DNA from: a virus
Length of the DNA: 54,089 bases
Direction: 5' to 3' (one strand)
IMG/VR virus record: IMGVR_UViG_3300025141_000127
Location: 1-54,089 of that record
The position numbers were made by a program, and so were the translations under genes. The notes under the pieces are model-generated. The model was not told the origin of the DNA. It saw nothing but the letters and a program-made list of their open reading frames with translations, and did not search any database. Shown one piece after another: positions 46,491 through 54,089 of the stretch (its first letter is position 1; every line of letters begins with the position of its first letter).

Positions 46491-48401
46491 ATGAATCTCA
46501 AGGAGATTCGGAACGCGATGTTCGCTCAGGCGGATTGGGCTCCAACCCAATCCCCTGAAGCGACATCTCGCGTTAACGGCTTCATTAACCGGGCCTACAA
46601 TCAGTTGGCCTTGGAAGCTCCGTTTCTCTTTTTTGAATCTAAAGTCCATCTAGCGACCGAGCCAGATGTCGAGTCGCTAGAGGGCATTTCCACCAACAAC
46701 CCCGACCGTATTCAGTTGTCGGGCACGAACACTCTTCCTCTGTCTCCTACCAGTAGAGACCCTTGGACTTGGAAGGCGACGTTCACCCACGCACAAGCTA
46801 CGGCAGCGCCGACAAAGCTTAACGTGTGGAAGTACGACCGCTCATGGGACGGCCGTATGATTGAAATCACCGCCCATGACGGGACACTCATTCGGAACCA
46901 GATCCGCTCGGTCTGGAACAACTCCGGCACCTACCACGTCACGATGGTTCGTCCGTGGGACATCGACACCTTTGGTGACGGAACCGCCAATGATGCTGAC
47001 GGCATCGCTGGATTCAAGTACCGCATCTTCACGGATGCGTACTCTCTGCCGGACGACCTGATCCAGCTAAACTCCGCACGGCTTAGGGACAACACCAACA
47101 ACTACCCCCTTGAGGTTGTTGGGCAGCAGGAGGCTGAAGTTCTTCAGCTTGATGGTCCTCCCTCGCAGATCACAAGCGGCATCCCGCGCGTCATCTTTCG
47201 CAGGCAACACATCCACATGCAGGGACCAAGCGTGGCTCCGGTAGCCTCGGCCTCCCTCACAAACAAGGATGCCCTCAAGGAGACGATCAGCATTCCCCGA
47301 GGAGGCTCCTCCGTCGAAGAGAACACACAGGCGACCCGCGCTACTTATGACAGCCGTTATATTAAGATTGAAGCACGCGGTGAGACTTCTCGCACGGGAG
47401 AAGCTCTCGAGTCAAACCCCTCGGATACAGCCGTGGATGTTTCGTGGCTAGGCCCAGAGCCAACGGGAACCTTTGAATACAAGGTTACTTACACTTGGGG
47501 CAAGCGAGATGTGGAGTTTGAACTCCCCGGTCTTGGTCACTGGGAGGGCTTTGGCCGCCCGCTCGACATCACGGAGGCGACCGCTTTTCCCTCCGACCCG
47601 AGCACAAGTACCGTGGCGTCAGGGGATTCCTCTTCACGCAACCGCTTCAGGACTCCCCGCTTTGAGTCCCCTCCCTCCGAGGCGTCTAACGCTATGGCCA
47701 ATGTTAAGGTGGGGGATGCCTTCTCGGCTATCAAGCTGTCGCTGCCCAACATTAACTATGCTCTCGGGTACATGATCAAGCGCACAGGCGTGAGCCGCCA
47801 GTCGCTAGACCAGAGCGGGATTTACATCCGCATTTACCGGCGTCGGGTTGCGGTTAGCTTGGCGAACTACGAGCGCCTTCCCAACGCCGTTGACGGACTT
47901 CAACACGCACAGTTGGACAGCGCTGACGCCTTCCACCTCCTCTCGGAGTTCCGTGCGGATAGCTCAAACTCTAGTGTTTGGTACGACAATGGTGAGTTTT
48001 TGCCTGACCGCAGCCATCGCCTGCGGGACATCCACGGTTACCAGACCATGCAGTTTTACCCTAAGCCCGACAAGCGCTACGTCATTGACATCCGCGCTAT
48101 TACGCGGCCTCCAAGATTAGCTGACGACCGGGACGCTCCCTTGGTCCACGCAGAAGCCGTCAATGTCCTTATTGAAAAAGCGATGGTGTACCTGTACGAG
48201 AACATGGGTCAGACCGGCCGCTCGGAGTACAGCGAGGCTCGCTATTTGGAGCTTCTCCTTACCCTCTCAAAAAGATACGGCGACCTTCGACCCCCCTCCG
48301 TCCCTGTGTTACGCTCAATGACACGGGCCACAGGCGTTCGCACAAACCGCAGGTGGAACCGTAGGCTATCAACAGACGATTTGGGAGGCGTAGTAGAATG
48401 A
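46491..48401 (+). CDS. Head-tail adaptor/tail tubular-like protein
   Basis: 636 residues. N-terminal LKEIRNAMFAQADWAPTQSPEATSRVNGFINRAYNQLALEAPFLFF and C-terminal APLVHAEAVNVLIEKAMVYLYENMG resemble adaptor (T7 gp11-like) proteins, where helices dock on the portal. A large beta insertion fills the middle (about 230-460). It comes between capsid and nozzle-like genes, as expected for a podovirus adaptor. There is no good ribosome binding site, and it starts 6 bp after the decoration gene. Confidence 0.65.
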   Translation: MNLKEIRNAMFAQADWAPTQSPEATSRVNGFINRAYNQLALEAPFLFFESKVHLATEPDVESLEGISTNNPDRIQLSGTNTLPLSPTSRDPWTWKATFTHAQATAAPTKLNVWKYDRSWDGRMIEITAHDGTLIRNQIRSVWNNSGTYHVTMVRPWDIDTFGDGTANDADGIAGFKYRIFTDAYSLPDDLIQLNSARLRDNTNNYPLEVVGQQEAEVLQLDGPPSQITSGIPRVIFRRQHIHMQGPSVAPVASASLTNKDALKETISIPRGGSSVEENTQATRATYDSRYIKIEARGETSRTGEALESNPSDTAVDVSWLGPEPTGTFEYKVTYTWGKRDVEFELPGLGHWEGFGRPLDITEATAFPSDPSTSTVASGDSSSRNRFRTPRFESPPSEASNAMANVKVGDAFSAIKLSLPNINYALGYMIKRTGVSRQSLDQSGIYIRIYRRRVAVSLANYERLPNAVDGLQHAQLDSADAFHLLSEFRADSSNSSVWYDNGEFLPDRSHRLRDIHGYQTMQFYPKPDKRYVIDIRAITRPPRLADDRDAPLVHAEAVNVLIEKAMVYLYENMGQTGRSEYSEARYLELLLTLSKRYGDLRPPSVPVLRSMTRATGVRTNRRWNRRLSTDDLGGVVE

Positions 48402-48634
48402 AGGCACCTATGATTTGTGGTGGTGTATACGAGTGGTCGGGTACTGCGGGCAGGATCTTGCAGGGCACCCTTGTGTCTATTACGACGCGGCCGAAAGGGG
48501 AACAGGTGGGGACGATCATGGCCACGGGCTTTGCTCCTGAACTCGTTCAGGGCGGCTCCGAGCGGTGGGATCAATTTACATTGATCGGACGCCCCGCATC
48601 TCCAAGCTTGGGACGCCCAAAGAAGAAGGCCTAA
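48398..48634 (+). CDS. Small hypothetical protein between adaptor and nozzle genes
   Basis: 78 residues: MICGGVYEWSGTAGRILQGTLVSITTRPKGEQVGTIM, then a basic Pro/Lys-rich end (RPASPSLGRPKKKA). Probably a small beta barrel. The ATG overlaps the adaptor TGA (ATGA). Perhaps a tail accessory. Confidence 0.6.
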   Translation: MKAPMICGGVYEWSGTAGRILQGTLVSITTRPKGEQVGTIMATGFAPELVQGGSERWDQFTLIGRPASPSLGRPKKKA

Positions 48635-48637
48635 TAA

Positions 48638-51067
48638 ATGGCCTACCTGCGCAAGCGTCGTGAAGTTTCTGGCACTGGCTCTGCGCTATTTCTGCGTGGC
48701 CAAGATGACGGGCTAATTCTCTCGAACGATATCGCTCAGGAGATCACAAACATGTACGGCCTGCAAGAGGGTACACTTCGCACCGTCTGGGGCCCGGCGA
48801 CTTATCTTCCGGCCAAGTACGACGTCGAGGGGATGGGATTTGGCAGTCTCGGCGGCGGCATTACAGTGGGAGGAGAAGTATCAGACCCTGATATTGAGAG
48901 TCTTGGGACGGCAGGGGTTGCCGGGGTTGCCGGGGAGCAGCCTCGGTCAGCAGACTACTTCGCTTATAACAGCGAGACCGTGGAGCCCTCCGATATATCA
49001 TTCTGCAACCCCGATGACCCTGTGTACGGAAAGTTGCAGCACGGCATCCATCACGCAATACTCCAGAACGGCGAGCGCGATGTTCTGCTGCTCCACACAG
49101 GCAATGAGTTGTGGGAGTTTCGTGGTTGGAAGAGGGACTGGCGGCAATTGTTGTCCAGCCCCGCCGGCCCTCATGGGATTAGGGCAGAGTTAGAAGATGA
49201 TGAAGCGCCTCGCTTTCCGACCCAGTTTGAAACGATGGGCAATGGTGTCGTGATTGTCCCTCAAGAGGGCCGTGCGTATTTTTACAACGGACACATCATT
49301 GCACCATTAGGGTTCTCACAAACACCCGCATCCCCTAGCTGTCTCGGGCCGGAAAACTCCCTCGCCGGGGCTAGGATGTCAGACAAGGTCTCTGGCGTAA
49401 ACGATACCGGGTTTGCACACACAGGGCTGTGGGCGTGTGGCAAAAACACGAACCCATCCGGCATGACGTATGGCCTCGGAAGAAGTCGTATAGGGACGGT
49501 CAATGATTATATCGCAGACAGCGGTGATGCGATGTTTAAGGAGGGTATGCTGGACCCCGGCGAGTGGCGCTCGCGCGTTCAGTATATCGATGTTTTCGGC
49601 AATCTCTCCGCCGCATCGGAACCGAGCGCCCCTGTTGGTTGTTCCCGGCAGGGCACGTTGATCACAATAGCAAATGAAGTTCCGATTGCAACTGGTGATA
49701 AGATCGCCACCCCCTCGGTCTCACCGGATCACCTCAAGTTTCAACTTGCGTGGACAGGCATCCCCACAGGCCCTGACCACTGCGTTGGTCGGAACCTCTA
49801 CCGCACCAAAGACCTGATCAACTCTGGGGACGGAAACTACTACGAAGTTCCACAGAACACCTCGTCTACGTTTTCAACATTTGCGACCCTACAGGACAAT
49901 GTCACTACGATGTATCCAGACAATATGTCTGATGGATACCTCGGAAGCAAGATGCTCAATCTTGTCCCTGTCCCTTTGTTTCGTCTTTGCCGCGCAGCCT
50001 TTGGTCGTCTTTTTATTGCGAACGAACTAGATAACGAGGGCCTGATCCGGTTCTCGCAACCCGGCGCTTGGGGCACCTTTCAGGCTGGCGACACGATCTT
50101 CCCCGACGCAACGGGCGGTCAGGTTACAGGTATGTGGCGATGCGACCGTGGCCTCTTGGCCTTCACGGCTTCAAGCACGTTCCTCATCACAGCCCTAGAC
50201 AAGGGTGATGATTTCGTTGCAGCGCCGCTGTCACAGGAGGTTGGCTGCGTAGCGCCCAACTCAATCCAGACCTTAACGGACGGTAGTGTAGTTTGGCTCG
50301 GGAGCAACGGGTTCTATTCCTTTAACGGGCAGAACATCTCCTTTATCTCCGCTCCGCTGAGTCGGGTTTTTAAGCGTCTCACCATCTCCCGTTTCTCTCA
50401 AGCGTGCTCTGCTTTTGACCGTCACACTGGCGAATATCGCTGCTGGGTTTCGATCGATGGCTCAACGGAGAATGAATTTTGCCTCGTCATGACACAGGGC
50501 AAGTGGAGAACGCGCACCGATTTTGCCCCCCGTGATGTTTGTACGACCGATGACCATCGCGGCTATATGCTGGGCGCGGGAGGCGTTGTCGGCCAGTCTG
50601 GCAGGGATGGGGTGTACCTGCTTGACCATCCCCCCTCGCGGGCGGACGCGGCCATCCGTACCCTTGTAGACTCGAGGGAAGCGGTGATCGAGACTGTTTG
50701 GATGGAGGGTATTAACTCCAAGAAGAAAGAGACAATACCCACTGTGTATCTTTGGTTTCGGGAGACAGAGAACGCCGGGATAAACATCGAGGTTATGCGG
50801 GATTGGCGTGAGGATGTGGTGGAGACCGTTGAAGTGGCCCGCTACAGTACGGTGGACGCCCCGGCGCTGTGGGGTGATAGTACGCTCGGTGACCCAGAAG
50901 CAAAGTTTCGTCGTCGCCGTCCCTACTGGACAAGGGCTCAAATCTACCTTCCTTCGGCAGAAGTGGTTAAGTTGCGCATCAGAGGCACGGGCTTCTGGGA
51001 GTTTGTTGGACTTTCATTCGACGCCTCTCCCCGTACATTTGGAAATGCACAACTGCCGACGAGGTAA
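48638..51067 (+). CDS. Tail nozzle-like protein (beta-propeller type)
   Basis: 809 residues. The N-terminus GLILSNDIAQEITNMYGLQEGTLRTVWGPATYLP is typical of tail tubular B/stabilisation-type proteins. The centre has propeller-like blades such as RLFIANELDNEGLIRFSQPGAWGTF, GMWRCDRGLLAFTASSTFLITAL and DGSVVWLGSNGFYSFNGQNISFIS. The C-terminal part is a separate beta domain. Such proteins form the podovirus tail end below the adaptor. Identification by pattern and order. Confidence 0.75.
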   Translation: MAYLRKRREVSGTGSALFLRGQDDGLILSNDIAQEITNMYGLQEGTLRTVWGPATYLPAKYDVEGMGFGSLGGGITVGGEVSDPDIESLGTAGVAGVAGEQPRSADYFAYNSETVEPSDISFCNPDDPVYGKLQHGIHHAILQNGERDVLLLHTGNELWEFRGWKRDWRQLLSSPAGPHGIRAELEDDEAPRFPTQFETMGNGVVIVPQEGRAYFYNGHIIAPLGFSQTPASPSCLGPENSLAGARMSDKVSGVNDTGFAHTGLWACGKNTNPSGMTYGLGRSRIGTVNDYIADSGDAMFKEGMLDPGEWRSRVQYIDVFGNLSAASEPSAPVGCSRQGTLITIANEVPIATGDKIATPSVSPDHLKFQLAWTGIPTGPDHCVGRNLYRTKDLINSGDGNYYEVPQNTSSTFSTFATLQDNVTTMYPDNMSDGYLGSKMLNLVPVPLFRLCRAAFGRLFIANELDNEGLIRFSQPGAWGTFQAGDTIFPDATGGQVTGMWRCDRGLLAFTASSTFLITALDKGDDFVAAPLSQEVGCVAPNSIQTLTDGSVVWLGSNGFYSFNGQNISFISAPLSRVFKRLTISRFSQACSAFDRHTGEYRCWVSIDGSTENEFCLVMTQGKWRTRTDFAPRDVCTTDDHRGYMLGAGGVVGQSGRDGVYLLDHPPSRADAAIRTLVDSREAVIETVWMEGINSKKKETIPTVYLWFRETENAGINIEVMRDWREDVVETVEVARYSTVDAPALWGDSTLGDPEAKFRRRRPYWTRAQIYLPSAEVVKLRIRGTGFWEFVGLSFDASPRTFGNAQLPTR

Positions 51068-51069
51068 AC

Positions 51070-51816
51070 ATGGCGTGGAAGTACCCGAAGTTCGACATCC
51101 GCTCCGGCTATGTGATCGATATGGACCCGATCAACGACAACTTCCTCGGGGTCACGAATGAGATCTCCGGCACCCTAAACGAGCACAACTTCAACAGTGA
51201 GGAGGCGGGAGAGGTTCCCATTACACGCTCCCAGTTGGACGCTGGCGCAGCTTTTCGTTTACACACTAGCTCGGCACGCCCAAGCAACGCGGTCACGGTC
51301 CCGATCAATAGCAACTGGCTGAAGATCGACCAGATAGACGGGTGGCAAACATTCGACGAGGACGGGGCAGTTTTGGAGTTTGTTTCCCGAGGAGCCACCG
51401 TCTGGGCGTGTGCTTCATTTCAGTTGATGGCCACCTACGGCACAACCACCTCACTCCTTGAGGCCAAGCAAAAGGGATACGGCATTAAGGTTGCTCTCAA
51501 GCTTGACGGAACCGTTGTCCATGATGCTCTTCTGGGAAGCGGTGACACGGAGACAGATTTTTATCGCGGCGCACAAGGTCGCGCGGCACTAAAAATTCCC
51601 AGCGCAGTAGCCAAGCAGGGAACTCCTTACGGAGGGGGAGGCTTGTCAGGTGCGAGGTTGCCTATCGTGGTTGATGCAATGGTGGACCTATCTCCGGGGC
51701 CACATAAAATCGAACTCACTGTCATGAGTATCCGGGGACACAACTGGTCAGGCACCAACATTAGAGGGCCGTACATTGCAGCCCGAGAGATCTTTGCTTT
51801 GGAGATGCGTCGATAA
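51070..51816 (+). CDS. Putative tail-associated beta-sandwich protein
   Basis: 248 residues: a short N-terminal attachment-like stretch (FDIRSGYVIDMDPINDNFLGVTNEISGTLNEHNF) and a sandwich with EFVSRGATVWACASFQLMATYG, GYGIKVALKLDGTVVHDA, HKIELTVMSIRGHNWSGT and AREIFALEMRR. Its pattern matches the 38291 protein, suggesting paralogues. The location after the nozzle suggests a tail spike or fibre subunit. GAGGTAAAC precedes the ATG. Confidence 0.6.
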   Translation: MAWKYPKFDIRSGYVIDMDPINDNFLGVTNEISGTLNEHNFNSEEAGEVPITRSQLDAGAAFRLHTSSARPSNAVTVPINSNWLKIDQIDGWQTFDEDGAVLEFVSRGATVWACASFQLMATYGTTTSLLEAKQKGYGIKVALKLDGTVVHDALLGSGDTETDFYRGAQGRAALKIPSAVAKQGTPYGGGGLSGARLPIVVDAMVDLSPGPHKIELTVMSIRGHNWSGTNIRGPYIAAREIFALEMRR

Positions 51817-52583
51817 TGTCCGGATACAACTACCTTGAGACAGGTACTGATTTCACTGCGGATGAGTTGCAGGAGAGGTTTGACTCACTCACAGAGGGCC
51901 CTATGGGGCTGAACGGACTGAAGGAAGAGTCCTTCGCGCTTGGGTGCTTTCGGCACAATCTTCTCCCTCGCATGATTCACAGCGCAGAACTTACAGAGAC
52001 TCCCATCTCTGGGGGCCTCTTTACAGCAGAGCGCAATGTGCGGTTTACAGAAACTTCGAGCGCTAGGATAATCGCTGAAGTTGATTTTGGGAGCACCCCC
52101 TTCATGCTTGACATGAACTCCGATTCAAACGTTGGCGCAGTTATGGTGCTGGCGAATGTATCGGTGGAAAAGTTTGAAGTGCTCTGGCATCCCCTTTTTG
52201 ATGACGGAAACGCCAAGGATACGCCAAATGAGGATGTGTGTTACGGCAAATTCTATATAGAGATCGTGACCTTGGCGGGGGAAGAAATTACTATCCGCCG
52301 CAGCCGACGATCGTTGTCGCCTCGAGTAACTATCGCTGTAGACAACACACACTATACGGGTTTCAACACATCGCACGCGACTACAAATAGGGATGTTTTT
52401 ACTAACCAAGACGTAGCGATCCGCACGGTGATCAAGCAGTCAGACCTCCCCGAAGGGGATAAGATCCAGAGTGTACGCTTTATCTATGAGGAGGGCACCA
52501 CGCATGGGTTCATGACAACCTGTGGGCTGATCTATTCCAAGGCCAACCTGACCGCCCTACCACTGCACGCAGACGTGACTTAG
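51816..52583 (+). CDS. Putative tail-associated protein
   Basis: 255 residues beginning with a helical attachment segment (YNYLETGTDFTADELQERFDSLTEGPMGLN), then a beta-rich remainder with RRSRRSLSPRVTIAVDNTHYTGF and SVRFIYEEGTTHGFMTTCGLIY. It overlaps the preceding stop and shares the short N-terminal attachment plus sandwich layout with its neighbour. Probably a tail appendage. No family named. Confidence 0.55.
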   Translation: MSGYNYLETGTDFTADELQERFDSLTEGPMGLNGLKEESFALGCFRHNLLPRMIHSAELTETPISGGLFTAERNVRFTETSSARIIAEVDFGSTPFMLDMNSDSNVGAVMVLANVSVEKFEVLWHPLFDDGNAKDTPNEDVCYGKFYIEIVTLAGEEITIRRSRRSLSPRVTIAVDNTHYTGFNTSHATTNRDVFTNQDVAIRTVIKQSDLPEGDKIQSVRFIYEEGTTHGFMTTCGLIYSKANLTALPLHADVT

Positions 52584-52592
52584 GAGACCGCA

Positions 52593-54089
52593 ATGTCTAA
52601 AACGGACGTACTCCTGAAAGGGGCCAAGGCCGCCGCAATCTCAGATCCTGTTGAGGAAGAGGTTGAGGAAGAAGAGGAGAGCCCCTCATCCCTGCCGTCT
52701 GTTGAAGTAGACTTGAGGGGGATCCCCACTACCTCTCCCCTCATCATCCGGCCGGAAGTGATGGCAATTCAGGCCATGCGGCGCGAGATGGAGTCGCAAC
52801 CCGGCGTAGACTTGACGGAAATGGACGAGTTTATCGAGTCTAACCAATTTTATGCGTCCGATCGAAAGCGCTATGGCACCAGCATTCCCGCAGAGGACTT
52901 TCTTCCTCGTACCGACCCTGAAGAGGCGATGCGGAAAGATGTCCAAGTGTGGCAAACAAGCGCGATTAAGCACATCTCCGACGCTCGCGACAGGGCCATA
53001 CAGGATAACCCCGAAGTTAACCCGGCGCTGTTTCAGAGCGTGTACGACTCTGCGTATAGGCGGGTCATGGACGGGACGTATCGCTCGGGCGCGATGATCA
53101 GCGAGAACTTTGTCAATGACGCCGTGCTGGATACCCAAATAGACAGGGCGCTCGCGCAGGAGATACAGGACGCAGAGGTCATCGCTATCGTGCGCGCGGT
53201 GGACACGGCGACGGGAAAGTCGATTGATGTACCAATCACAGGCACCGACCTAGACAAAAAGCTAGCGGATAGGCTGCCCCCGAGCCCACAGAAAACAGTG
53301 CTGCTGGCGGGCATCAACCCCGTGTCGTGGAATGGTGTCAGTCTGGGTATGGCGGATACCGAGCTAAACCGCAAGTATATCAACGAGGAGACGGGCAAAA
53401 CAAAGAACCCGTCCATCACAGCGCGGGATCTTCGCAACCTGTACCAGCCGCGCCCCGAGGAGGCAGGCCAAGAGGTTCCCTTTCCCTTGATCGTGGTGCC
53501 TATCTTTGACGACCCCACAGTTGGCGCAGGATACACAGGCAAAAACTCAATCAACTTGACAACCGTAGCAGATGCCGCCGGGCGCAATGCGTGGAGTATA
53601 ATCACGGGCGGCCGTAGTCGGGATGAGTTGAAAGCTGACGCGGCGAAAGCGTACAATGAGGGCTCATCGCTTCTGGGGGTTTCTCTCTCCTCGGCCGAGA
53701 GCGCGGAAGACTACGCAGAGCTAGTCTCCAAAGTCGCTACGGACAGACAGCAGGCCGCGAGGGACGAAGAGATCGCGAGGATCCGCGCAGAGCTTTCAGG
53801 TCAATATGTGTTTAGTGCAGACAGTGACTCCATCGTTGACTATCTGGAGGGTCAGTCCTACGGCGGTGTTGGCAAAGAGCCCTATGCGCGGCAGTTGGGA
53901 GCACTCTCGCTTCCTGTCCGGGCGATTGCGGGGCAGGTCACAGGACCAGAGGGCTACGAAAGTGATATCGCGGAGGAAGGCGGCCTCGAGTTTATGCTCG
54001 GCGCGATGAATTACGAGGCGGCGGCGGAGGGCGTGGTGGCGCGCGGTGCGGATGACCTTATGCGCATCGCCCCTTCGACAGTTCATGCC
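52593..54089 (+). CDS. Large candidate internal virion/ejection protein, N-terminal part (continues at 1-5181)
   Basis: Open from an ATG preceded by AGGAGACCGCA to the contig end (499 codons), with no stop. It continues in frame at base 1 once the overlap is removed. The first 50 residues are acidic (EEEVEEEEESPSSLP). Then come helical segments (MAIQAMRREMESQPGVDL, DVQVWQTSAIKHISDARDR) and AYRRVMDGTYRSGAM. No transglycosylase Glu motif or other enzyme signature is evident in this part. See the entry at 1-5181 for the rest. The last two codon differences against that copy are at low-quality contig bases. Confidence 0.75.
   Translation, partial: MSKTDVLLKGAKAAAISDPVEEEVEEEEESPSSLPSVEVDLRGIPTTSPLIIRPEVMAIQAMRREMESQPGVDLTEMDEFIESNQFYASDRKRYGTSIPAEDFLPRTDPEEAMRKDVQVWQTSAIKHISDARDRAIQDNPEVNPALFQSVYDSAYRRVMDGTYRSGAMISENFVNDAVLDTQIDRALAQEIQDAEVIAIVRAVDTATGKSIDVPITGTDLDKKLADRLPPSPQKTVLLAGINPVSWNGVSLGMADTELNRKYINEETGKTKNPSITARDLRNLYQPRPEEAGQEVPFPLIVVPIFDDPTVGAGYTGKNSINLTTVADAAGRNAWSIITGGRSRDELKADAAKAYNEGSSLLGVSLSSAESAEDYAELVSKVATDRQQAARDEEIARIRAELSGQYVFSADSDSIVDYLEGQSYGGVGKEPYARQLGALSLPVRAIAGQVTGPEGYESDIAEEGGLEFMLGAMNYEAAAEGVVARGADDLMRIAPSTVHA
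53949..54089. repeat. Terminal overlap, right copy (matches 1-141)
   Basis: Repeats bases 1-141 with differences at 54075 and 54086, which would change Thr to Ser and Gln to His in the giant protein. The position at the extreme contig end suggests read errors or minor population variants rather than a second functional copy. Confidence 0.9.

Noticed and set aside
1-54089. tRNA genes, phage RNA polymerase, integrase, toxin-antitoxin pairs
   Set aside because: Looked for by motif and found none that I can support. A tRNA scan and HMM search would be needed to exclude them fully.

Overview
The window is one essentially complete genome of a tailed bacteriophage. Bases 1-141 recur as 53949-54089 (two mismatches near the contig end), so the sequence closes on itself at a unit length of 53,948 bp, either a circle or a circularly permuted or terminally redundant molecule. 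A head module (terminase, portal, scaffold, major capsid protein), an adaptor and a nozzle-like protein, very large candidate ejection proteins, and no recognisable tail tube, sheath or tape measure point to a short-tailed podovirus. There is no integrase or lysogeny repressor. The Pol I-type polymerase carries Phe at the position equivalent to E. coli 762. Both suggest a lytic life style. Strong Shine-Dalgarno sequences fit a bacterial host. Several small proteins resemble ones I associate with aquatic phages, but the host cannot be named.

The genome has two divergent arms. About 1 kb without convincing genes (27.5-28.57 kb) separates them. It holds direct repeats, palindromes and eleven copies of GTCTAC in both orientations, and looks like an iteron-type replication origin. 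Rightward from it run an HTH protein, a primase-helicase and then the virion genes (31.4 kb to the contig end, through the junction, to 9.3 kb). A single 2,178-residue protein crosses the junction. Leftward run about 35 tightly packed genes (27.5 to 9.3 kb). First come many tiny unknown genes, then a DUF932 protein, zinc ribbons, an SF2 helicase, a Cas4-like nuclease, a Sak4-like ATPase, an SSB-like protein, a UDG-exonuclease-PolA fusion, an SMC/RecF-type ATPase and a probable cell-wall hydrolase.

The most striking feature is in the leftward arm at 25.2-27.0 kb. Four consecutive intergenic gaps each contain a complete type III hammerhead self-cleaving ribozyme. Each sits 18-29 nt upstream of a start codon, and a C(UUCG)G hairpin lies 5-7 nt after the preceding stop codon. 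All core nucleotides, the cleavage-site C and three helices can be drawn for every copy, and helix sequences differ between copies while pairing is kept. This looks like a mRNA-dicing cassette that cuts a polycistronic early transcript into units with a hairpin at each new end. Two of the four carry one extra core U and a downstream segment complementary to the catalytic core, so they might be switchable.

Other notable structure: a repeated 15-nt junction that encodes a C-terminal Gly-Gly-Ala-Ala and at the same time supplies the ribosome binding site and start of the next gene; a terminator-like RNA element ahead of the polymerase genes; three proteins ending in an SSB-like acidic/Pro-Phe tip; and an almost uniform GAGGAC ribosome-binding signal in the leftward arm only.
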